Notes: generated from the letters alone by a model not told the origin. Positions 20,282 through 31,870 are shown, counted from the first letter of the stretch. The stretch: DNA of 50,437 nucleotides from Candidatus Uhrbacteria bacterium (GCA_016188475.1 JACPHT010000003.1:1-50437); one strand, 5' to 3'. Numbers and translations are program-made.

Positions 20282-20394
20282 TTCTTAAACAATTATAAAA
20301 AATTTTCGCGTTTCTGGAGAGAGTCGCGAAAAATTAAGGAAATCCCGTGTTTGGCGATATATTCGCTATCTCTCCAGACATGGGATTTTTTTTT
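20282..20394 (+). ncRNA. Candidate structured leader/sRNA ending in a U-tract hairpin
   Basis: Hairpin aattttcgcg-loop-cgcgaaaaatt; loop tctggagaga is exactly complementary to tctctccaga inside the second hairpin; second hairpin aatcccgtgtttgg...ccagacatgggatt followed by T9. Confidence 0.5.
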
Positions 20395-20632
20395 CAAAGT
20401 GAACTTTTAAAACCGTTTATGGAGGACGAGAACCCACCCTGACGCGATCCCTGATGCAAATAAGGTGAAAACTTTCTTTGCACCTTGTGGATTCGTCACG
20501 TTACTTATATCTACGGCCATGCCTAGATCACTATGTAACATTCTCGACCTCCATGAGCGGTTTTATTGTAGGAGAATAAACATTGGTTCAACAAATTCCT
20601 TGATGAGACGATTGAGGATGAAGGAGGGGATA

Positions 20633-21754
20633 ATGGAGATTAGGACAACGCCAAAGCCGCAGGTTGCGGCGGCAACGCCAAAGGTTCGTACAACGCAAGT
20701 TTCTGTTGCGCTTGGTGCTTCAAAGTTCGTTCCCGGAACAAGGCCGGCAGGAGTTGACAATATGGAAAAGGCGGTTGAGAGAAGACCGTCGCAGTTAGCT
20801 CACAGCACGATCGGTGAGACGGTCGGAACACAGCTCAATACAGAGGTCGCGCGACAAAAGCGAATCGATCGCGCGAAGTTCGCTGGGGTGATCGGTAGCG
20901 CTAAGAAAGCACTGATTCGAGCGCGCGCACAGAGTTCAACGACCACAGTCGAACTTGCAGTCGATGAGATTTGTGAGCGTCTAGGAGAAGCTGTAAAGCT
21001 CGACGCAAAGCGTCGTTCGCGATCAGAGCTTGTCGCGTTCATTGGATCAGACTGGAGCGAGCTCGATCGTTTGCTTCTCAAAGTCTACATGACTGTCACA
21101 GTTGTTCCTGATTCGCTTCTAGGTTCTGTGACTGTTCCTCAGTGTAGATATCGTCTTCACAAAGACGGACCTCCAAGAGAAGTGAATGGACATATTTCTC
21201 TGAATGGTTCTGATAATAAGATCGAGGTCGTCCGTCTCAAAGGAAAACGCCCGACGTCTATCCCGGAGCCTATTCGACAGATATCTTCGTCAGAACCGGT
21301 CGATCCGCCAAAGGCGCGAATCATTTACAGGGACGGCGATCACTACGGTTCTGGTCCTTTGCTCGAACTGCCGGACGATCGCCATGCATTTATGGGGGAG
21401 ATCGACGGCAAGCCCGAACGGCTTATGGGCGCAGGTCATGTCGCGTACATGAAGTGTGTCGATGGTGTGTGGGTCTACTATCCTTATGCCACTGACCGAA
21501 AACACTGTTCTGATGTTCCGCTTATAGGATCATTCCGTCGCAGATTTATAGATCCAAGTCAGCTTAAGTGCGACTACGATCCGATCAAAATTCCGCTCTT
21601 TACTTTCATTTATGAAGTTCGAGGAAAAATTCAAGCGCAACTTATTGGCTTGAACGAACTCGGCCTTGTGAAGTCAGTAGAAGTTCCTTGGAGCGATGAT
21701 CTTGTCGCAGAGGAATTTGTCGAGATCACACATGGCTTCTCGACTGTGCAGTAA
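20633..21754 (+). CDS. Hypothetical protein, GC-richer composition, SD-led
   Basis: ATG at 20633 with aaggaggggata just upstream; long open frame to 21754; no family recognised. Confidence 0.7.
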   Translation: MEIRTTPKPQVAAATPKVRTTQVSVALGASKFVPGTRPAGVDNMEKAVERRPSQLAHSTIGETVGTQLNTEVARQKRIDRAKFAGVIGSAKKALIRARAQSSTTTVELAVDEICERLGEAVKLDAKRRSRSELVAFIGSDWSELDRLLLKVYMTVTVVPDSLLGSVTVPQCRYRLHKDGPPREVNGHISLNGSDNKIEVVRLKGKRPTSIPEPIRQISSSEPVDPPKARIIYRDGDHYGSGPLLELPDDRHAFMGEIDGKPERLMGAGHVAYMKCVDGVWVYYPYATDRKHCSDVPLIGSFRRRFIDPSQLKCDYDPIKIPLFTFIYEVRGKIQAQLIGLNELGLVKSVEVPWSDDLVAEEFVEITHGFSTVQ

Positions 21755-21900
21755 TTGGGCAGGGTCCACCCTCTCTTGGACCCACTTTTTCTTCTCTCCA
21801 CAATTCGTTTTAGACGATATTATAGTGAGAAGATTGGGTGATTAACTTGATATTTTTCAAAAAGTCACTAAAATATCAAGTGTTATTGCGCTTCCTTTTT

Positions 21901-22112
21901 GCAAGGCTGCGATGTGGGGTACGATATTTCCGAATGAAAACCGCGAGCATAGCTGTGTTCCTAACGGGATGCGGCAAAATCTCTCTCCTCATGCTCAGAT
22001 GTTTTGACTCGGTAACTCTTTCGTGGCTTCACTTCGCAGCCTTGGGAAAAGGAGGCTGTGGATAAATCCAAGCTAACAAAGGACCTGAAAACGGTCTTTT
22101 TGCTTTTTTTAG
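21901..22112 (+). ncRNA. Candidate structured RNA with long-range closing stem and intrinsic terminator
   Basis: caaggctgcgatgtg near 21900 pairs with cacttcgcagccttg near 22030-22045 (one mismatch); later aaaggacc-tgaaaac-ggtcttttt terminator; no convincing ORF. Confidence 0.35.
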
Positions 22113-22342
22113 CCAAAAAACAATAACTCTTGACAATCCACTGAAAGTTAACATATAGCACTTGACGACAATACTGGCGCATGTTACTATCTCGTTGCTT
22201 TCGTCATTTTTTAGCTGATTTAAGCTAAACTTGACAAAAAATTTGATGCCTCGTTTGTGGCTGAACGGTCAACCAGGCAGTTTTCCATCTAAAGAACTCA
22301 CCCACTCTTTGATGGCCCTCTCAACCCACAAACAAAATAAAT

Positions 22343-22375
22343 AAAGGAGCCCACTATAATTGGGTTTCCTTTTTG
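22343..22375 (+). terminator. Hairpin with U-tract directly upstream of rpoB (candidate attenuator)
   Basis: aaaggagccca-ctataat-tgggtttcctttttg, ending ~10 nt before the rpoB ATG. Confidence 0.6.
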
Positions 22376-22384
22376 TTTAATTTT

Positions 22385-25300
22385 ATGCCTATATACCGCC
22401 GCACTCAGGTTCAGAAACGAGAACGTAAAGTCTTCAATAGAGCTGTGGATGCCTTGGAGCTCCCTGATTTGATTGAAGTTCAACGACGTTCGTATCGCTG
22501 GTTTTTTGATGAAGGAATAAGAGAGTTATTCAAAGAAGTCACGCCAATTCGTGATTTTATCGGTCGTGATCTTGAACTTTATTTTGACGATTATTATTTG
22601 GACGAGCCGAAGTTTGATGAAAAAACATCACGCATGAAAAACGTAACTTTTGAAGCTCCGCTTCGAGTGAAAACGCGTCTTGTAAACTTGCGAACAAAGG
22701 ATGTTAAAGAGCAGGAAATCTATTTAGGCGATCTTCCAATTATGACTCCACGTGGAACTTTTGTTATCAACGGAGTTGAGCGTGTTGTTGTTTCCCAACT
22801 TGTGCGAAGCGCTGGGGCATTTTTTACAGCAGAGATTTATCGTGGACGTCGCTATTATGGTGCAAAGATAATTCCAAACCGTGGAGCGTGGCTTGAATTT
22901 GAGACTGATCCAAAAAATGTGATTTGGGTAAAGATTGATCGAAAACGCAAAGTCCCTGTCACCGCTCTCATGCGTGCGTTTGGTATTTCAACCGATGAAG
23001 AAATCCTGTCTTTCTTCAAAGACATAGACACACATCCAATCAATCATTATATCGAAGCGACTCTAAATAAAGACATATCTAAAAACGAAGACGATGGTTT
23101 GATTGAAGTGTATAAGCGTATTCGCCCAGGAGATCGCGCAACGGCTGATAATGCAAAAAGTCTTATCCATTCAATGTTTTTTAATTTTGATCGATACGAT
23201 TTGGGAAAAGTCGGGCGATACAAATTTAATTTACGTTTTAATGATGATGTTTCACCAGAAGCAGTTGCTGAAGAACAGAAGCGCATTATCAGAAAAGAAG
23301 ATCTCGTAAAAATTATTCGCGAAATTATCAATCTAAACATCACACAAGGTGATCCTGACGATGTTGATCATTTGGGTAATCGTCGCGTGCGAGCTGTTGG
23401 AGAGCTCATCCAAGGACGGTTCCGAGTTGGACTTGCTAGAATGGAGCGCATTATCAAAGACCGAATGTCAACTCAAGACATCGGCGCTTTGACTCCTGGC
23501 AAGCTTATCAACGCTCGTCCTGTTATTGGAGCTGTGCGAGAATTTTTCATGAGCTCACAGCTTTCTCAATTCATGGATCAAACAAACCCGCTTGCAGAGC
23601 TCGAACACAAACGTCGACTTTCTGCTATGGGGCCAGGCGGTCTTTCACGCGAGCGTGCAGGTTTTGAAGTTCGCGATGTCCACCCAACTCACTATGGTCG
23701 TATTTGTCCTATTGCAACTCCTGAAGGTCCGAACATCGGGCTTATCGGTCACCTAGCGTCCTATGCGATCATCAATGATTATGGATTCATTGAAACCCCA
23801 TATCGCAAGGTTGTAAAAGAAGAAAAAAATGGCAAAAAAGTTGCAAGAGCGACTGAGGAAGTTGAATTTATTAACGCGTTTAAGGAAGAGCGATCAGTTA
23901 CGGTTCCTTCAACAGTGCCAATCGATGAAAATGGATATTTTGTTGACGAATTTATTGGTGGACGCAAATACGGCGAGCCGAAAGTTGTTTCACAATATGA
24001 AATTGATTACATGGACGTTTCTTCAAAGCAGATCGTTTCAATTGGGACAGCTCTTATTCCATTTTTGGAACACGATGACGCGACCCGCGCGCTCATGGGA
24101 ACAAACATGCAACGCCAAGCTGTTCCAACTATTAAACCTGATGCGCCAATTATTGGAACCGGCGTTGAAAAACGTTCAGCAAAAGATTCAGGCCACGTTG
24201 TTGTTGCGGAACAAGAAGGGGAAATCACACGAGTTGATTCAAGTGGAATTCAAATCACAGATAAACACAATAATGTGTTTGATTATGAGTTGAAAAAGTT
24301 TTTGCGTTCAAACAATTCAACAGCGATCAATCAACGACCAGTTGTTGATAAAGGACAGAAAATTAAAAAAGGCGATGTTGTTGCTGATTCATCTGCTGTT
24401 GACCATGGTGAACTCGCGCTTGGTCAAAATTGTTTGGTTGGATTTATGGCATGGGATGGATATAACTTTGAAGACGCGGTCATTATTTCCGAAAGGCTTG
24501 TGCACGACGACAGATTTACTTCAGTTCACATTGAAAACTACACAATTGATGTTCGCGACACAAAACTTGGTCCTGAAATTGTAACATCTGACATCCCGAA
24601 CGTTTCAGAAGAAAAATTAAAACATCTTGATGCTGAAGGAATAATCCGTATCGGAGCTGAAGTTAAATCAGGAGATATCTTGGTTGGAAAAATTACTCCA
24701 AAAGGTGAAACAGAACTTTCAGCTGAAGAAAAATTGCTTCGAGCAATCTTCGGAGAAAAGGCGCGTGATGTTCGCGACTCTTCTTTGTATCTTGAGCATG
24801 GCGAACACGGAAAAGTTGTTGATGTAACAATATTTTCACGAGAAGCCGGAGACAAGCTTTCGCCAGGTGTAATCAAATCAATTCAAGTTACCATTGCTGA
24901 TCTAAGAAAAATTCAAGTCGGTGACAAGGTCGCTGGACGTCACGGAAACAAAGGCGTTATTTCTAAGGTCGTTCCAATGGCTGACTTGCCGTTTTTGGCT
25001 GACGGAACCCCGCTTGATGTGATTCTCACACCTCTTGGCGTTGTTTCACGTATGAACCTTGGACAGATTCTTGAAGTCCATTTGGGTCTTGCGGCAAACG
25101 CGCTTGGATACAACGTAACAACCCATGTTCTAAATGGTGTGACAGAAGAACAAATTCATGAAGAATTGAAAAAAGCCGGTATGTCAACAACAGGTCAAGT
25201 TGAACTTTATGACGGAAGAAATGGAGAAAAGTTTGAAAACCCTGTGACGATCGGATACATGTACATTCTAAAACTTTCTCACATGGTTGAAGATAAAATG

Positions 25301-25639
25301 CATCAACGCTCAATCGGCCCTTACTCGCTCATCACACAGCAACCGCTTGGCGGAAAAGCGCAATTCGGAGGACAACGTTTCGGAGAAATGGAAGTGTGGG
25401 CTTTGGAAGCATACGGAGCCGCGCACACTCTTCAGGAAATTCTAACTATCAAATCAGATGACGTTCCAGGTCGCTCAAAAGCATATGAATCAATCATCAA
25501 AGGCGATCCAATAAGAAAAGTTAATATTCCAGAATCATTTAACGTGCTTGTTCGCGAGCTCAAAGGACTGTGTTTGGATGTTGAGCTTATGAAAGATAAT
25601 AAAAAGGTCGAATTACCAGGGGAGAAAAAGTCAAAGTAA
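22385..25639 (+). CDS. rpoB: DNA-directed RNA polymerase subunit beta
   Basis: Strong RpoB motifs ([64 protein letters not shown]). Confidence 0.99.
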   Translation: MPIYRRTQVQKRERKVFNRAVDALELPDLIEVQRRSYRWFFDEGIRELFKEVTPIRDFIGRDLELYFDDYYLDEPKFDEKTSRMKNVTFEAPLRVKTRLVNLRTKDVKEQEIYLGDLPIMTPRGTFVINGVERVVVSQLVRSAGAFFTAEIYRGRRYYGAKIIPNRGAWLEFETDPKNVIWVKIDRKRKVPVTALMRAFGISTDEEILSFFKDIDTHPINHYIEATLNKDISKNEDDGLIEVYKRIRPGDRATADNAKSLIHSMFFNFDRYDLGKVGRYKFNLRFNDDVSPEAVAEEQKRIIRKEDLVKIIREIINLNITQGDPDDVDHLGNRRVRAVGELIQGRFRVGLARMERIIKDRMSTQDIGALTPGKLINARPVIGAVREFFMSSQLSQFMDQTNPLAELEHKRRLSAMGPGGLSRERAGFEVRDVHPTHYGRICPIATPEGPNIGLIGHLASYAIINDYGFIETPYRKVVKEEKNGKKVARATEEVEFINAFKEERSVTVPSTVPIDENGYFVDEFIGGRKYGEPKVVSQYEIDYMDVSSKQIVSIGTALIPFLEHDDATRALMGTNMQRQAVPTIKPDAPIIGTGVEKRSAKDSGHVVVAEQEGEITRVDSSGIQITDKHNNVFDYELKKFLRSNNSTAINQRPVVDKGQKIKKGDVVADSSAVDHGELALGQNCLVGFMAWDGYNFEDAVIISERLVHDDRFTSVHIENYTIDVRDTKLGPEIVTSDIPNVSEEKLKHLDAEGIIRIGAEVKSGDILVGKITPKGETELSAEEKLLRAIFGEKARDVRDSSLYLEHGEHGKVVDVTIFSREAGDKLSPGVIKSIQVTIADLRKIQVGDKVAGRHGNKGVISKVVPMADLPFLADGTPLDVILTPLGVVSRMNLGQILEVHLGLAANALGYNVTTHVLNGVTEEQIHEELKKAGMSTTGQVELYDGRNGEKFENPVTIGYMYILKLSHMVEDKMHQRSIGPYSLITQQPLGGKAQFGGQRFGEMEVWALEAYGAAHTLQEILTIKSDDVPGRSKAYESIIKGDPIRKVNIPESFNVLVRELKGLCLDVELMKDNKKVELPGEKKSK

Positions 25640-25645
25640 AAATAT

Positions 25646-28600
25646 ATGTTCAAAAAACAAGACTCGCTTAAGTCAACAGACTTTGACTCGATCCGCCTAC
25701 GCTTGGCTTCGCCTGAGGTCATGCGTTCTTGGTCATTCGGAGAAGTGTCAAAACCTGAAACAATCAATTACCGCACACAGAAACCTGAAAAAAGCGGTTT
25801 GTTTGCTGAAGAAATTTTTGGACCATCAAAAGATTGGGAATGTTATTGTGGAAAGTACAAGAAAATTCGTTATAAAGGAATTGTTTGCGACAAATGCGGG
25901 GTTGAAGTTACACACTCAATTGTTCGGCGTGAGCGCATGGGGCACGTCGAGCTCGCATGCCCGATCACGCACATTTGGTTTTTGCGCGGTGTGCCTTCCA
26001 AAATCGGAACAGTGCTTGACATGTCAATTCAGAATTTGGAAAAAGTTATTTATTTTGCGAGCTTCATAATCACCAACATAAACGAAGAAGCAAAAGAACA
26101 AACTATTGAACAAGTTAAACAAGAAAAAAAGAGCAAAGAGAAAATGATCGAAGGGGAATTCAAACGCGATATTGGACGCCTTGAAGAAAAATTTGGAACT
26201 GACGAAAAGAAAATCAAACAAGAAATGCATCGTCTTGAAGAAATTCGAGATCAAAAAACAGAGGAGCTGACTTCGGATTATGAACAGGTTATGAATGATC
26301 TCGAAGACATGAAAGTTTTGTCTATTATTTCTGAACAGACATATCATGATTGGTCGCTCAAGTATGGCCATATTTTTGAGGCTGGAATTGGAGCGGGAGC
26401 TGTTCAAGAAATGTTAAGGCGCGTGAATGTTGAGGAAACTATGAAGGCGCTTGAAGAGGAACTTGAAGATGCGACAAAAACAAAACGCGATCGTTTGCTT
26501 AGACGTCTTAAACTTCTCAAGTCCCTTCACATCAACAACATCAAACCAGGATGGATGGTTTTGGAAGTCGTTCCAATTATTCCTCCGGATCTTCGTCCAA
26601 TGGTTCCGCTTGATGGTGGCAGATTTGCTACTTCGGATTTGAACGATCTTTATCGCAGAGTAATAAACCGTAACAATCGTCTAAAGCGTTTGTATGAACT
26701 CAACGCGCCTGAAGTTATTTCTAGAAACGAAAAACGCATGTTGCAGGAAGCTGTTGATGCGCTTATTGATAATAGCGCTCGTCACAGCAAAACTGTTATT
26801 GCGGCAACAGGGAAAAAGCGCCAGCTTAAATCTCTGGCTGATCAGTTAAAAGGAAAGCAAGGTCGTTTTCGACAAAATTTGCTTGGAAAGCGTATTGATT
26901 ATTCTGGACGAAGCGTCATTGTTGTTGGTCCTCATCTTAGACTCGATCAATGCGGGATTCCAAAGAAAATGGCGCTTGAACTTTTCAAGCCGTTTATTAT
27001 TTCAAAATTGATTGAGCGTGAGTACGTTCACAATATCAGAAGCGCCAATCGTTTTATCGAGTCAGACAGACCAGAGACTTGGGATATTTTGGAAGAGATT
27101 ATTAAGGACGCGTTTGTTCTGTTGAACCGCGCTCCAACTCTTCACCGTCTTGGTATTCAAGCATTTCGTCCAACACTTATCGAAGGAAAAGCAATTCAGA
27201 TTCATCCGCTTGTTTGTGATGCGTACAACGCAGACTTTGACGGTGACCAAATGGCAGTCCATGTTCCACTCACAGAAGAAGCGCGTGCAGAAGCTCGAGA
27301 GATAATGCTCTCATCCAAAAACTTGCTTAAGCCAGCGCACGGTGGCCCTGTTGCAACGCCTGGAAAAGATATTGCTTGGGGAATTTTTTATCTTACAATG
27401 GAGCTCACACCAATGCCGAAAGAAAAAATAGGTCTCCCGATTTTTTCAGATGAAACAGACGCGCTTTATTCTGTTCGAACAGGCCATCTTAAATGGAGAG
27501 ATTGGTGTGTTGTCCGTTTGAAAAACGGCGAAACGCTTATCACAAGCCCAGGCCGTGTGATCGTGAACATGCAGTTTCCTCCAGAAGTTCCATTCATGAA
27601 TCAAACACTTGGGAAAAAGGAGCTTTCAAACATCGTTAAATACTATCTAGAACTTAACGGCTCTGAACTCACAGCGCAGTTCCTCGACCGTTTGAAAGAG
27701 CTTGGGTTTGAGTATTCGACTCAAGCAGGTTATTCATGGGGAATGTCAGCTCTGCCAACTGTCAAAAACAAGCCAGCATTAATTGCTGAAGGAGAAAATC
27801 GTTTGCGTGAAACTGAAGAATTTTTTGCGCAAGGGCTTCTCACTTCAACAGAGAGGCACTCGTCAATTATTAAAATTTGGAGTGAGATCAAAGATCGTAT
27901 TGCCGACGAAGCCAAAAAATCTTTGCCTAAAGATAACCCAGCATACACAATGATCGAGTCGGGCGCGCGCGGGACTTGGGGTCAGATGACGCAGATGGTT
28001 GGAATGAAAGGACTTGTCGCAAACCCAGCCGGAGAAATTATTGAACTTCCTGTTAAGTCATCATTCAAAGACGGTTACGACGTTCTTGAATTCTTTATCT
28101 CTTCTCACGGTGTTAGAAAAGGTTTGACTGACACAGCTCTTCGTACAGCCAACGCTGGATATCTCACTCGACGTTTGGTTGATGTTGCGCAAGACGTGAT
28201 TGTTAGAGAGGAAGATTGCGGAGACGATCAAGGAGTTCATCTTTCAAAAGAAGAATCAGAAGAAATTGGCGAACCGCTTCTTGTTCGTATTCTTGGACGT
28301 TTTGCTCTGTCTGACGTTAAAAAACCTGGCGGTCGAAAAGTTATAGTCAAAGCCGGAGAGATAATTACAGAGGGACATATTCGTGAACTTGAAGCCGCAG
28401 GAGAAAATCTTGCGGAGGCTCATGTTCGAAGTGTTACAACATGCCGCTTGCGCAGAGGTGTTTGCCGAAAATGTTATGGATACGACCTTGCGTTCAACAA
28501 GCTTGTTCGTATGGGAACTGCCGTTGGAATCATGGCCGCTCAATCAATCGGAGAACCAGGTACACAGCTTACGATGCGTACTTTCCATACAGGAGGTGTT

Positions 28601-29668
28601 GCTGGAAAAGATATCACACAAGGTTTGCCTCGCGTTGAAGAATTGTTTGAAGCTCGCAATCCAAAACAGAAAGCGATTATGTCTGAAGTTTCAGGAAAAG
28701 TTAGCGTTGAAATTGCCCAGCGTGAGATTGTTCAAGCTGGAACCGGCAAACAGATTGTTGATATACGTCCTGGACAAAAAGCGGTCAAAGTTTCATATAC
28801 AGCGATTGAAGAAGAACCGCATATTGTTGGAAAGGCTTCAAAGATTTTGGTGAAAGACGGAGAATCGGTTATCAAAGGTCAAGCTTTGGCAGAAAAATCT
28901 TCCGGTGTGATCGAGTCAAAAGTTGACGGAGTTGTTAAACTCGGAAAAGCAGGAGTCGTGAATGTTATCAGTGAAGTTGAAAAAATTCGCGAGTATATTA
29001 TTCCACCAGGATACACACTTTACATTAAGGACGGAGATGAAGTTCAGGCTGGGGATCCGCTGACTGATGGAAATTTGGACTTGCAAGTTTTGTTCAAACA
29101 CAAGGGCCAAGCCGCTGTTCAAAAATATCTATCAAAAGAAATTCAATTCATTTACGCGAGCCAAGGTCAAAAGCTAAACAATAAACACATTGAGATTATC
29201 ATTCACCAAATGTTTTCTCGTGTACGTGTGCTTGATCCGGGTGACACGGATCTCCTCCCAGGTGAGATTATTGAAAAAGCAACATTCCTTGACGCAAATG
29301 ATGAAGTCGGAAAAGGAAAAGAAGCAACATCAGAGGAACTTTTCCTTGGAATCACGAAAATTTCTCTCTCAACTGACTCATGGTTGTCTTCGGCATCTTT
29401 CCAAGAAACAGCAAAAGTTCTTATCAGCGCGGCTGTAACTGGAAAGGTGGATCGTTTGGAAGGTTTGAAAGAAAACGTTATTATCGGACGGCTTATTCCA
29501 GCAGGAACAGGGTATGAAGGAATGCAAAAAGAAATGATCGGTGATATCAACCTTCCTGAAGAACTTGAAATAACGATGCCAATAAAGGAAATTATTGGAG
29601 AAATTGAGGAAGCGTTTTCAGAGAATAAAGTGATTGGAGAGGAAGACAAGAAAGAATTAGCGGAATAA
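25646..29668 (+). CDS. rpoC: DNA-directed RNA polymerase subunit beta'
   Basis: [68 protein letters not shown]. Confidence 0.99.
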   Translation: MFKKQDSLKSTDFDSIRLRLASPEVMRSWSFGEVSKPETINYRTQKPEKSGLFAEEIFGPSKDWECYCGKYKKIRYKGIVCDKCGVEVTHSIVRRERMGHVELACPITHIWFLRGVPSKIGTVLDMSIQNLEKVIYFASFIITNINEEAKEQTIEQVKQEKKSKEKMIEGEFKRDIGRLEEKFGTDEKKIKQEMHRLEEIRDQKTEELTSDYEQVMNDLEDMKVLSIISEQTYHDWSLKYGHIFEAGIGAGAVQEMLRRVNVEETMKALEEELEDATKTKRDRLLRRLKLLKSLHINNIKPGWMVLEVVPIIPPDLRPMVPLDGGRFATSDLNDLYRRVINRNNRLKRLYELNAPEVISRNEKRMLQEAVDALIDNSARHSKTVIAATGKKRQLKSLADQLKGKQGRFRQNLLGKRIDYSGRSVIVVGPHLRLDQCGIPKKMALELFKPFIISKLIEREYVHNIRSANRFIESDRPETWDILEEIIKDAFVLLNRAPTLHRLGIQAFRPTLIEGKAIQIHPLVCDAYNADFDGDQMAVHVPLTEEARAEAREIMLSSKNLLKPAHGGPVATPGKDIAWGIFYLTMELTPMPKEKIGLPIFSDETDALYSVRTGHLKWRDWCVVRLKNGETLITSPGRVIVNMQFPPEVPFMNQTLGKKELSNIVKYYLELNGSELTAQFLDRLKELGFEYSTQAGYSWGMSALPTVKNKPALIAEGENRLRETEEFFAQGLLTSTERHSSIIKIWSEIKDRIADEAKKSLPKDNPAYTMIESGARGTWGQMTQMVGMKGLVANPAGEIIELPVKSSFKDGYDVLEFFISSHGVRKGLTDTALRTANAGYLTRRLVDVAQDVIVREEDCGDDQGVHLSKEESEEIGEPLLVRILGRFALSDVKKPGGRKVIVKAGEIITEGHIRELEAAGENLAEAHVRSVTTCRLRRGVCRKCYGYDLAFNKLVRMGTAVGIMAAQSIGEPGTQLTMRTFHTGGVAGKDITQGLPRVEELFEARNPKQKAIMSEVSGKVSVEIAQREIVQAGTGKQIVDIRPGQKAVKVSYTAIEEEPHIVGKASKILVKDGESVIKGQALAEKSSGVIESKVDGVVKLGKAGVVNVISEVEKIREYIIPPGYTLYIKDGDEVQAGDPLTDGNLDLQVLFKHKGQAAVQKYLSKEIQFIYASQGQKLNNKHIEIIIHQMFSRVRVLDPGDTDLLPGEIIEKATFLDANDEVGKGKEATSEELFLGITKISLSTDSWLSSASFQETAKVLISAAVTGKVDRLEGLKENVIIGRLIPAGTGYEGMQKEMIGDINLPEELEITMPIKEIIGEIEEAFSENKVIGEEDKKELAE

Positions 29669-29671
29669 TTA

Positions 29672-29712
29672 AAAAGAAAACCGTTGTCTTGAAAAGACGG
29701 CGGTTTTTTGAT
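29672..29712 (+). terminator. rpoBC terminator
   Basis: aaaaccgttgtctt-gaa-aagacggcggttttttg. Confidence 0.8.
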
Positions 29713-29785
29713 AAGATTACAACGGTCTTTCAATTTTGTCATTGCGAGGCCAAAGTTTTCGAATGGCCGAAGCAATCTATTAAAT

Positions 29786-30268
29786 ATGAATGAAGGTTAT
29801 ATTCTCATGGGACTTGATCCTGGATATGGACGAATGGGTTTTGGGGTTGTCTTTGTAAATACAGGAAAAGTTGAGCTTGTTGATTATGGAGTTATGGTCA
29901 CAACAAGCGGAGACGCGTTTGAAATTCGTCTTTTAAGTTTGGCAAATGATTTAAGCGATTTGTTCGCGCAACACAAACCTCACGCGGTTTCGATTGAAAA
30001 ATTATTTTTCGGAAAAAGTTCTTCAACAGCAATGTGTGTTGCGGAAGCGCGCGGAGTTGCAATGCTCATGGCCGCTCAAGCCGGAACGCCTGTGTTTGAA
30101 TTCACACCAGCTCAAATCAAAAAAGCTGTGACAGGAAATGGTGCCGCCACAAAATCCGGAATGCAAAAAATGGTGAAAGAATTGTTGCACCTGCCTCAAA
30201 TTCCAAAACCCGATGATGCCGCAGACGCTCTTGCCGCCGCTATCGCTGTGTCAAATAAAAAGTGGTAG
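29786..30268 (+). CDS. ruvC: Crossover junction endodeoxyribonuclease RuvC
   Basis: ILMGLDPGYGRMGFGVV, VSIEKLFFGKSSSTAMCVAEARGVAMLMAAQAGTPVFEFTPAQIKKAVTGNGAATKSGMQ..., DDAADALAAAIA. Confidence 0.93.
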   Translation: MNEGYILMGLDPGYGRMGFGVVFVNTGKVELVDYGVMVTTSGDAFEIRLLSLANDLSDLFAQHKPHAVSIEKLFFGKSSSTAMCVAEARGVAMLMAAQAGTPVFEFTPAQIKKAVTGNGAATKSGMQKMVKELLHLPQIPKPDDAADALAAAIAVSNKKW

Positions 30269-30277
30269 AATAAATTT

Positions 30278-30661
30278 ATGGAAAATCAAAGAAAAAATGT
30301 TTTATTAGTTGTCGAAGACGACACGCCACTTTTGAAGGCCTTAAAAATAGCGTTCGAAGATGGTGGTTTTTCAGTTTTAGAATCAAAAGATGGAAAAGAA
30401 GGTTTGAATACAGCATTGGAAAAACATCCAGATATAATTTTACTCGATATAATCATGCCAGTGATGGATGGAATTACAATGTTGCAGAAACTGCGTGAAG
30501 ATCCTTGGGGAAAGAAAGTTGGTGTCATTATTTTGACGAATTTAAGCGATAGCGAGAAGGTCGTTGAAGCTTTGAATGCCGGAGTTCATGATTATCTAGT
30601 TAAGACAGATTGGTCTATCAACGAAGTAGTTGAAAAAGTGAGAGAAAAATTGAAGAAATAA
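30278..30661 (+). CDS. CheY-like response regulator receiver protein
   Basis: NVLLVVEDDTPLLKALKIAF..., PDIILLDIIMPVMDGITML, GVIILTNLSD, HDYLVKTDW. Confidence 0.92.
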   Translation: MENQRKNVLLVVEDDTPLLKALKIAFEDGGFSVLESKDGKEGLNTALEKHPDIILLDIIMPVMDGITMLQKLREDPWGKKVGVIILTNLSDSEKVVEALNAGVHDYLVKTDWSINEVVEKVREKLKK

Positions 30662-30833
30662 CAGAGCCAGTTCTTGGTTTCTAATGTTTGGAAATCAAGA
30701 GCTGTCTTGGTTGTTATTCGAAAACACTCTCAGAAAGGAGGCGGAGACTGAAGGTTTTTGGATAACATTGGAAAGATAGCTGGTGTCACAGGGGTTCTTG
30801 TTTAGGGACAACTGCAAGCGAGAAGGAGAATCA

Positions 30834-31256
30834 ATGAAAAAGATTCTTGGAATCCTTGCGGTGGTTCTGCTAGTCTGTGGAACGGCGAATGCCGCCAGAC
30901 CACAGAAGGCAGAAACCACCGGACCTCCGTCCTTGACGGGGGTTATTGGAAGTGAAATCGGCGTGATCTTCGGAAGATTGAGCGTTGCAGAAGACAACGA
31001 CATCTTCATGAGCATCAATCGGCTCGCTGTATCCATGTCAAACATCGGCGTGCAAGTCGGCGACACAGCGATCTTCATGGGCGAGAACGAGACGACCACC
31101 CGGCCGATGCCCGGAGCAGTGTTCGACTCGGTCATCTCGATATGCTTCAAACAAGCGGCTGTCGCGGTTATCCATACCGGGAAAGGGACAGAGGTCAACC
31201 AACTGCTCAAAGGTCCTCGATCTATTGCTCTCATACACGCGCGGCAGTCCGTGTAG
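30834..31256 (+). CDS. Hypothetical secreted protein (signal peptide)
   Basis: ATG after agaaggagaatca; N-terminus MKKILGILAVVLLVCGTANAA looks like a signal peptide; GC-richer codons. Confidence 0.65.
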   Translation: MKKILGILAVVLLVCGTANAARPQKAETTGPPSLTGVIGSEIGVIFGRLSVAEDNDIFMSINRLAVSMSNIGVQVGDTAIFMGENETTTRPMPGAVFDSVISICFKQAAVAVIHTGKGTEVNQLLKGPRSIALIHARQSV

Positions 31257-31366
31257 CACTGCTGAAGGCGGGTTCGTGGAGGGGGTTACTCTGAAGCAAT
31301 CAAACTCGATTGCTTCTTTTTTATTCAAACAAAAACCCCCGGTAATAGCCGAGGATTTTTGTTTGG

Positions 31367-31385
31367 AGCGGGTAGCGGGAGTCGA
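31367..31385 (-). pseudogene. Truncated duplicate of the tRNA-Gly 3' end, with its downstream terminator also duplicated
   Basis: agcgggtagcgggagtcga plus flank caaacaaaaacccccggtaatagccgaggatttttgtttgg occurs at ~31326-31385 and ~31467-31525. Confidence 0.8.
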
Positions 31386-31507
31386 CTCGCCATGCCGTCT
31401 GCTGACGGCATATGGCTCCGGCGTTCGACTCCCTACGCAAGCCACACTTGTGGCTTGCTCTACCATTAAACAAAAACCCCCGGTAATAGCCGAGGATTTT
31501 TGTTTGG

Positions 31508-31579
31508 AGCGGGTAGCGGGAGTCGAACCCGCATCATCAGTTTGGAAAACTGAGATAATAACCGCTATACGATACCCGC
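31508..31579 (-). tRNA. tRNA-Gly(TCC)
   Basis: Minus: GCGGGTA...TCAGT-TTTCCAA-ACTGA...GCGGGTTCGACTCCCGC-TACCCGC-T. Confidence 0.93.
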
Positions 31580-31597
31580 ATTTAAATTTTTGTTAAT

Positions 31598-31618
31598 TGG
31601 TCGGGGCGACAGGACTTG
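31598..31618 (-). pseudogene. 3' fragment of tRNA-Pro
   Basis: tggtcggggcgacaggacttg is identical to the 3' end of the intact tRNA-Pro at 31710. Confidence 0.85.
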
Positions 31619-31709
31619 GTCGGTGAGGATAGCGAGGACAGTGGCAAACCACAAGTTTGATCACTGTCGAGCGACGCAACCGACTCTGGAACAAACAATG
31701 ATATAGCTT

Positions 31710-31786
31710 TGGTCGGGGCGACAGGACTTGAACCTGCGGCCTCCTGGTCCCAAACCAGGCGCTCTAGCCGACTGAGCTACACCCCG
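31710..31786 (-). tRNA. tRNA-Pro(TGG), CCA encoded
   Basis: Minus: CGGGGTGTAGCTCAGTCGGCTAGAGC..CCTGG-TTTGGGA-CCAGG..GCAGGTTCAAGTCCTGTCGCCCCGACCA. Confidence 0.95.
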
Positions 31787-31814
31787 ACCAAAGCTATATC
31801 ATTGTTTTTCCAAC

Positions 31815-31870
31815 ACCTGCGGCCTCCTGGTCCCAAACCAGGCGCTCTAGCCGACTGAGCTACACCCCGA
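31815..31870 (-). pseudogene. 5' three-quarter fragment of tRNA-Pro
   Basis: acctgcggcctcctggtcccaaaccaggcgctctagccgactgagctacaccccga is identical to the 5' part of the intact tRNA-Pro. Confidence 0.9.

Noticed and set aside
31598-31870. tRNA-Pro fragments as attL/attR of an integrated element
   Set aside because: The intervening DNA is only ~200 bp with no integrase; the nested/palindromic arrangement fits local rearrangement or artefact better.
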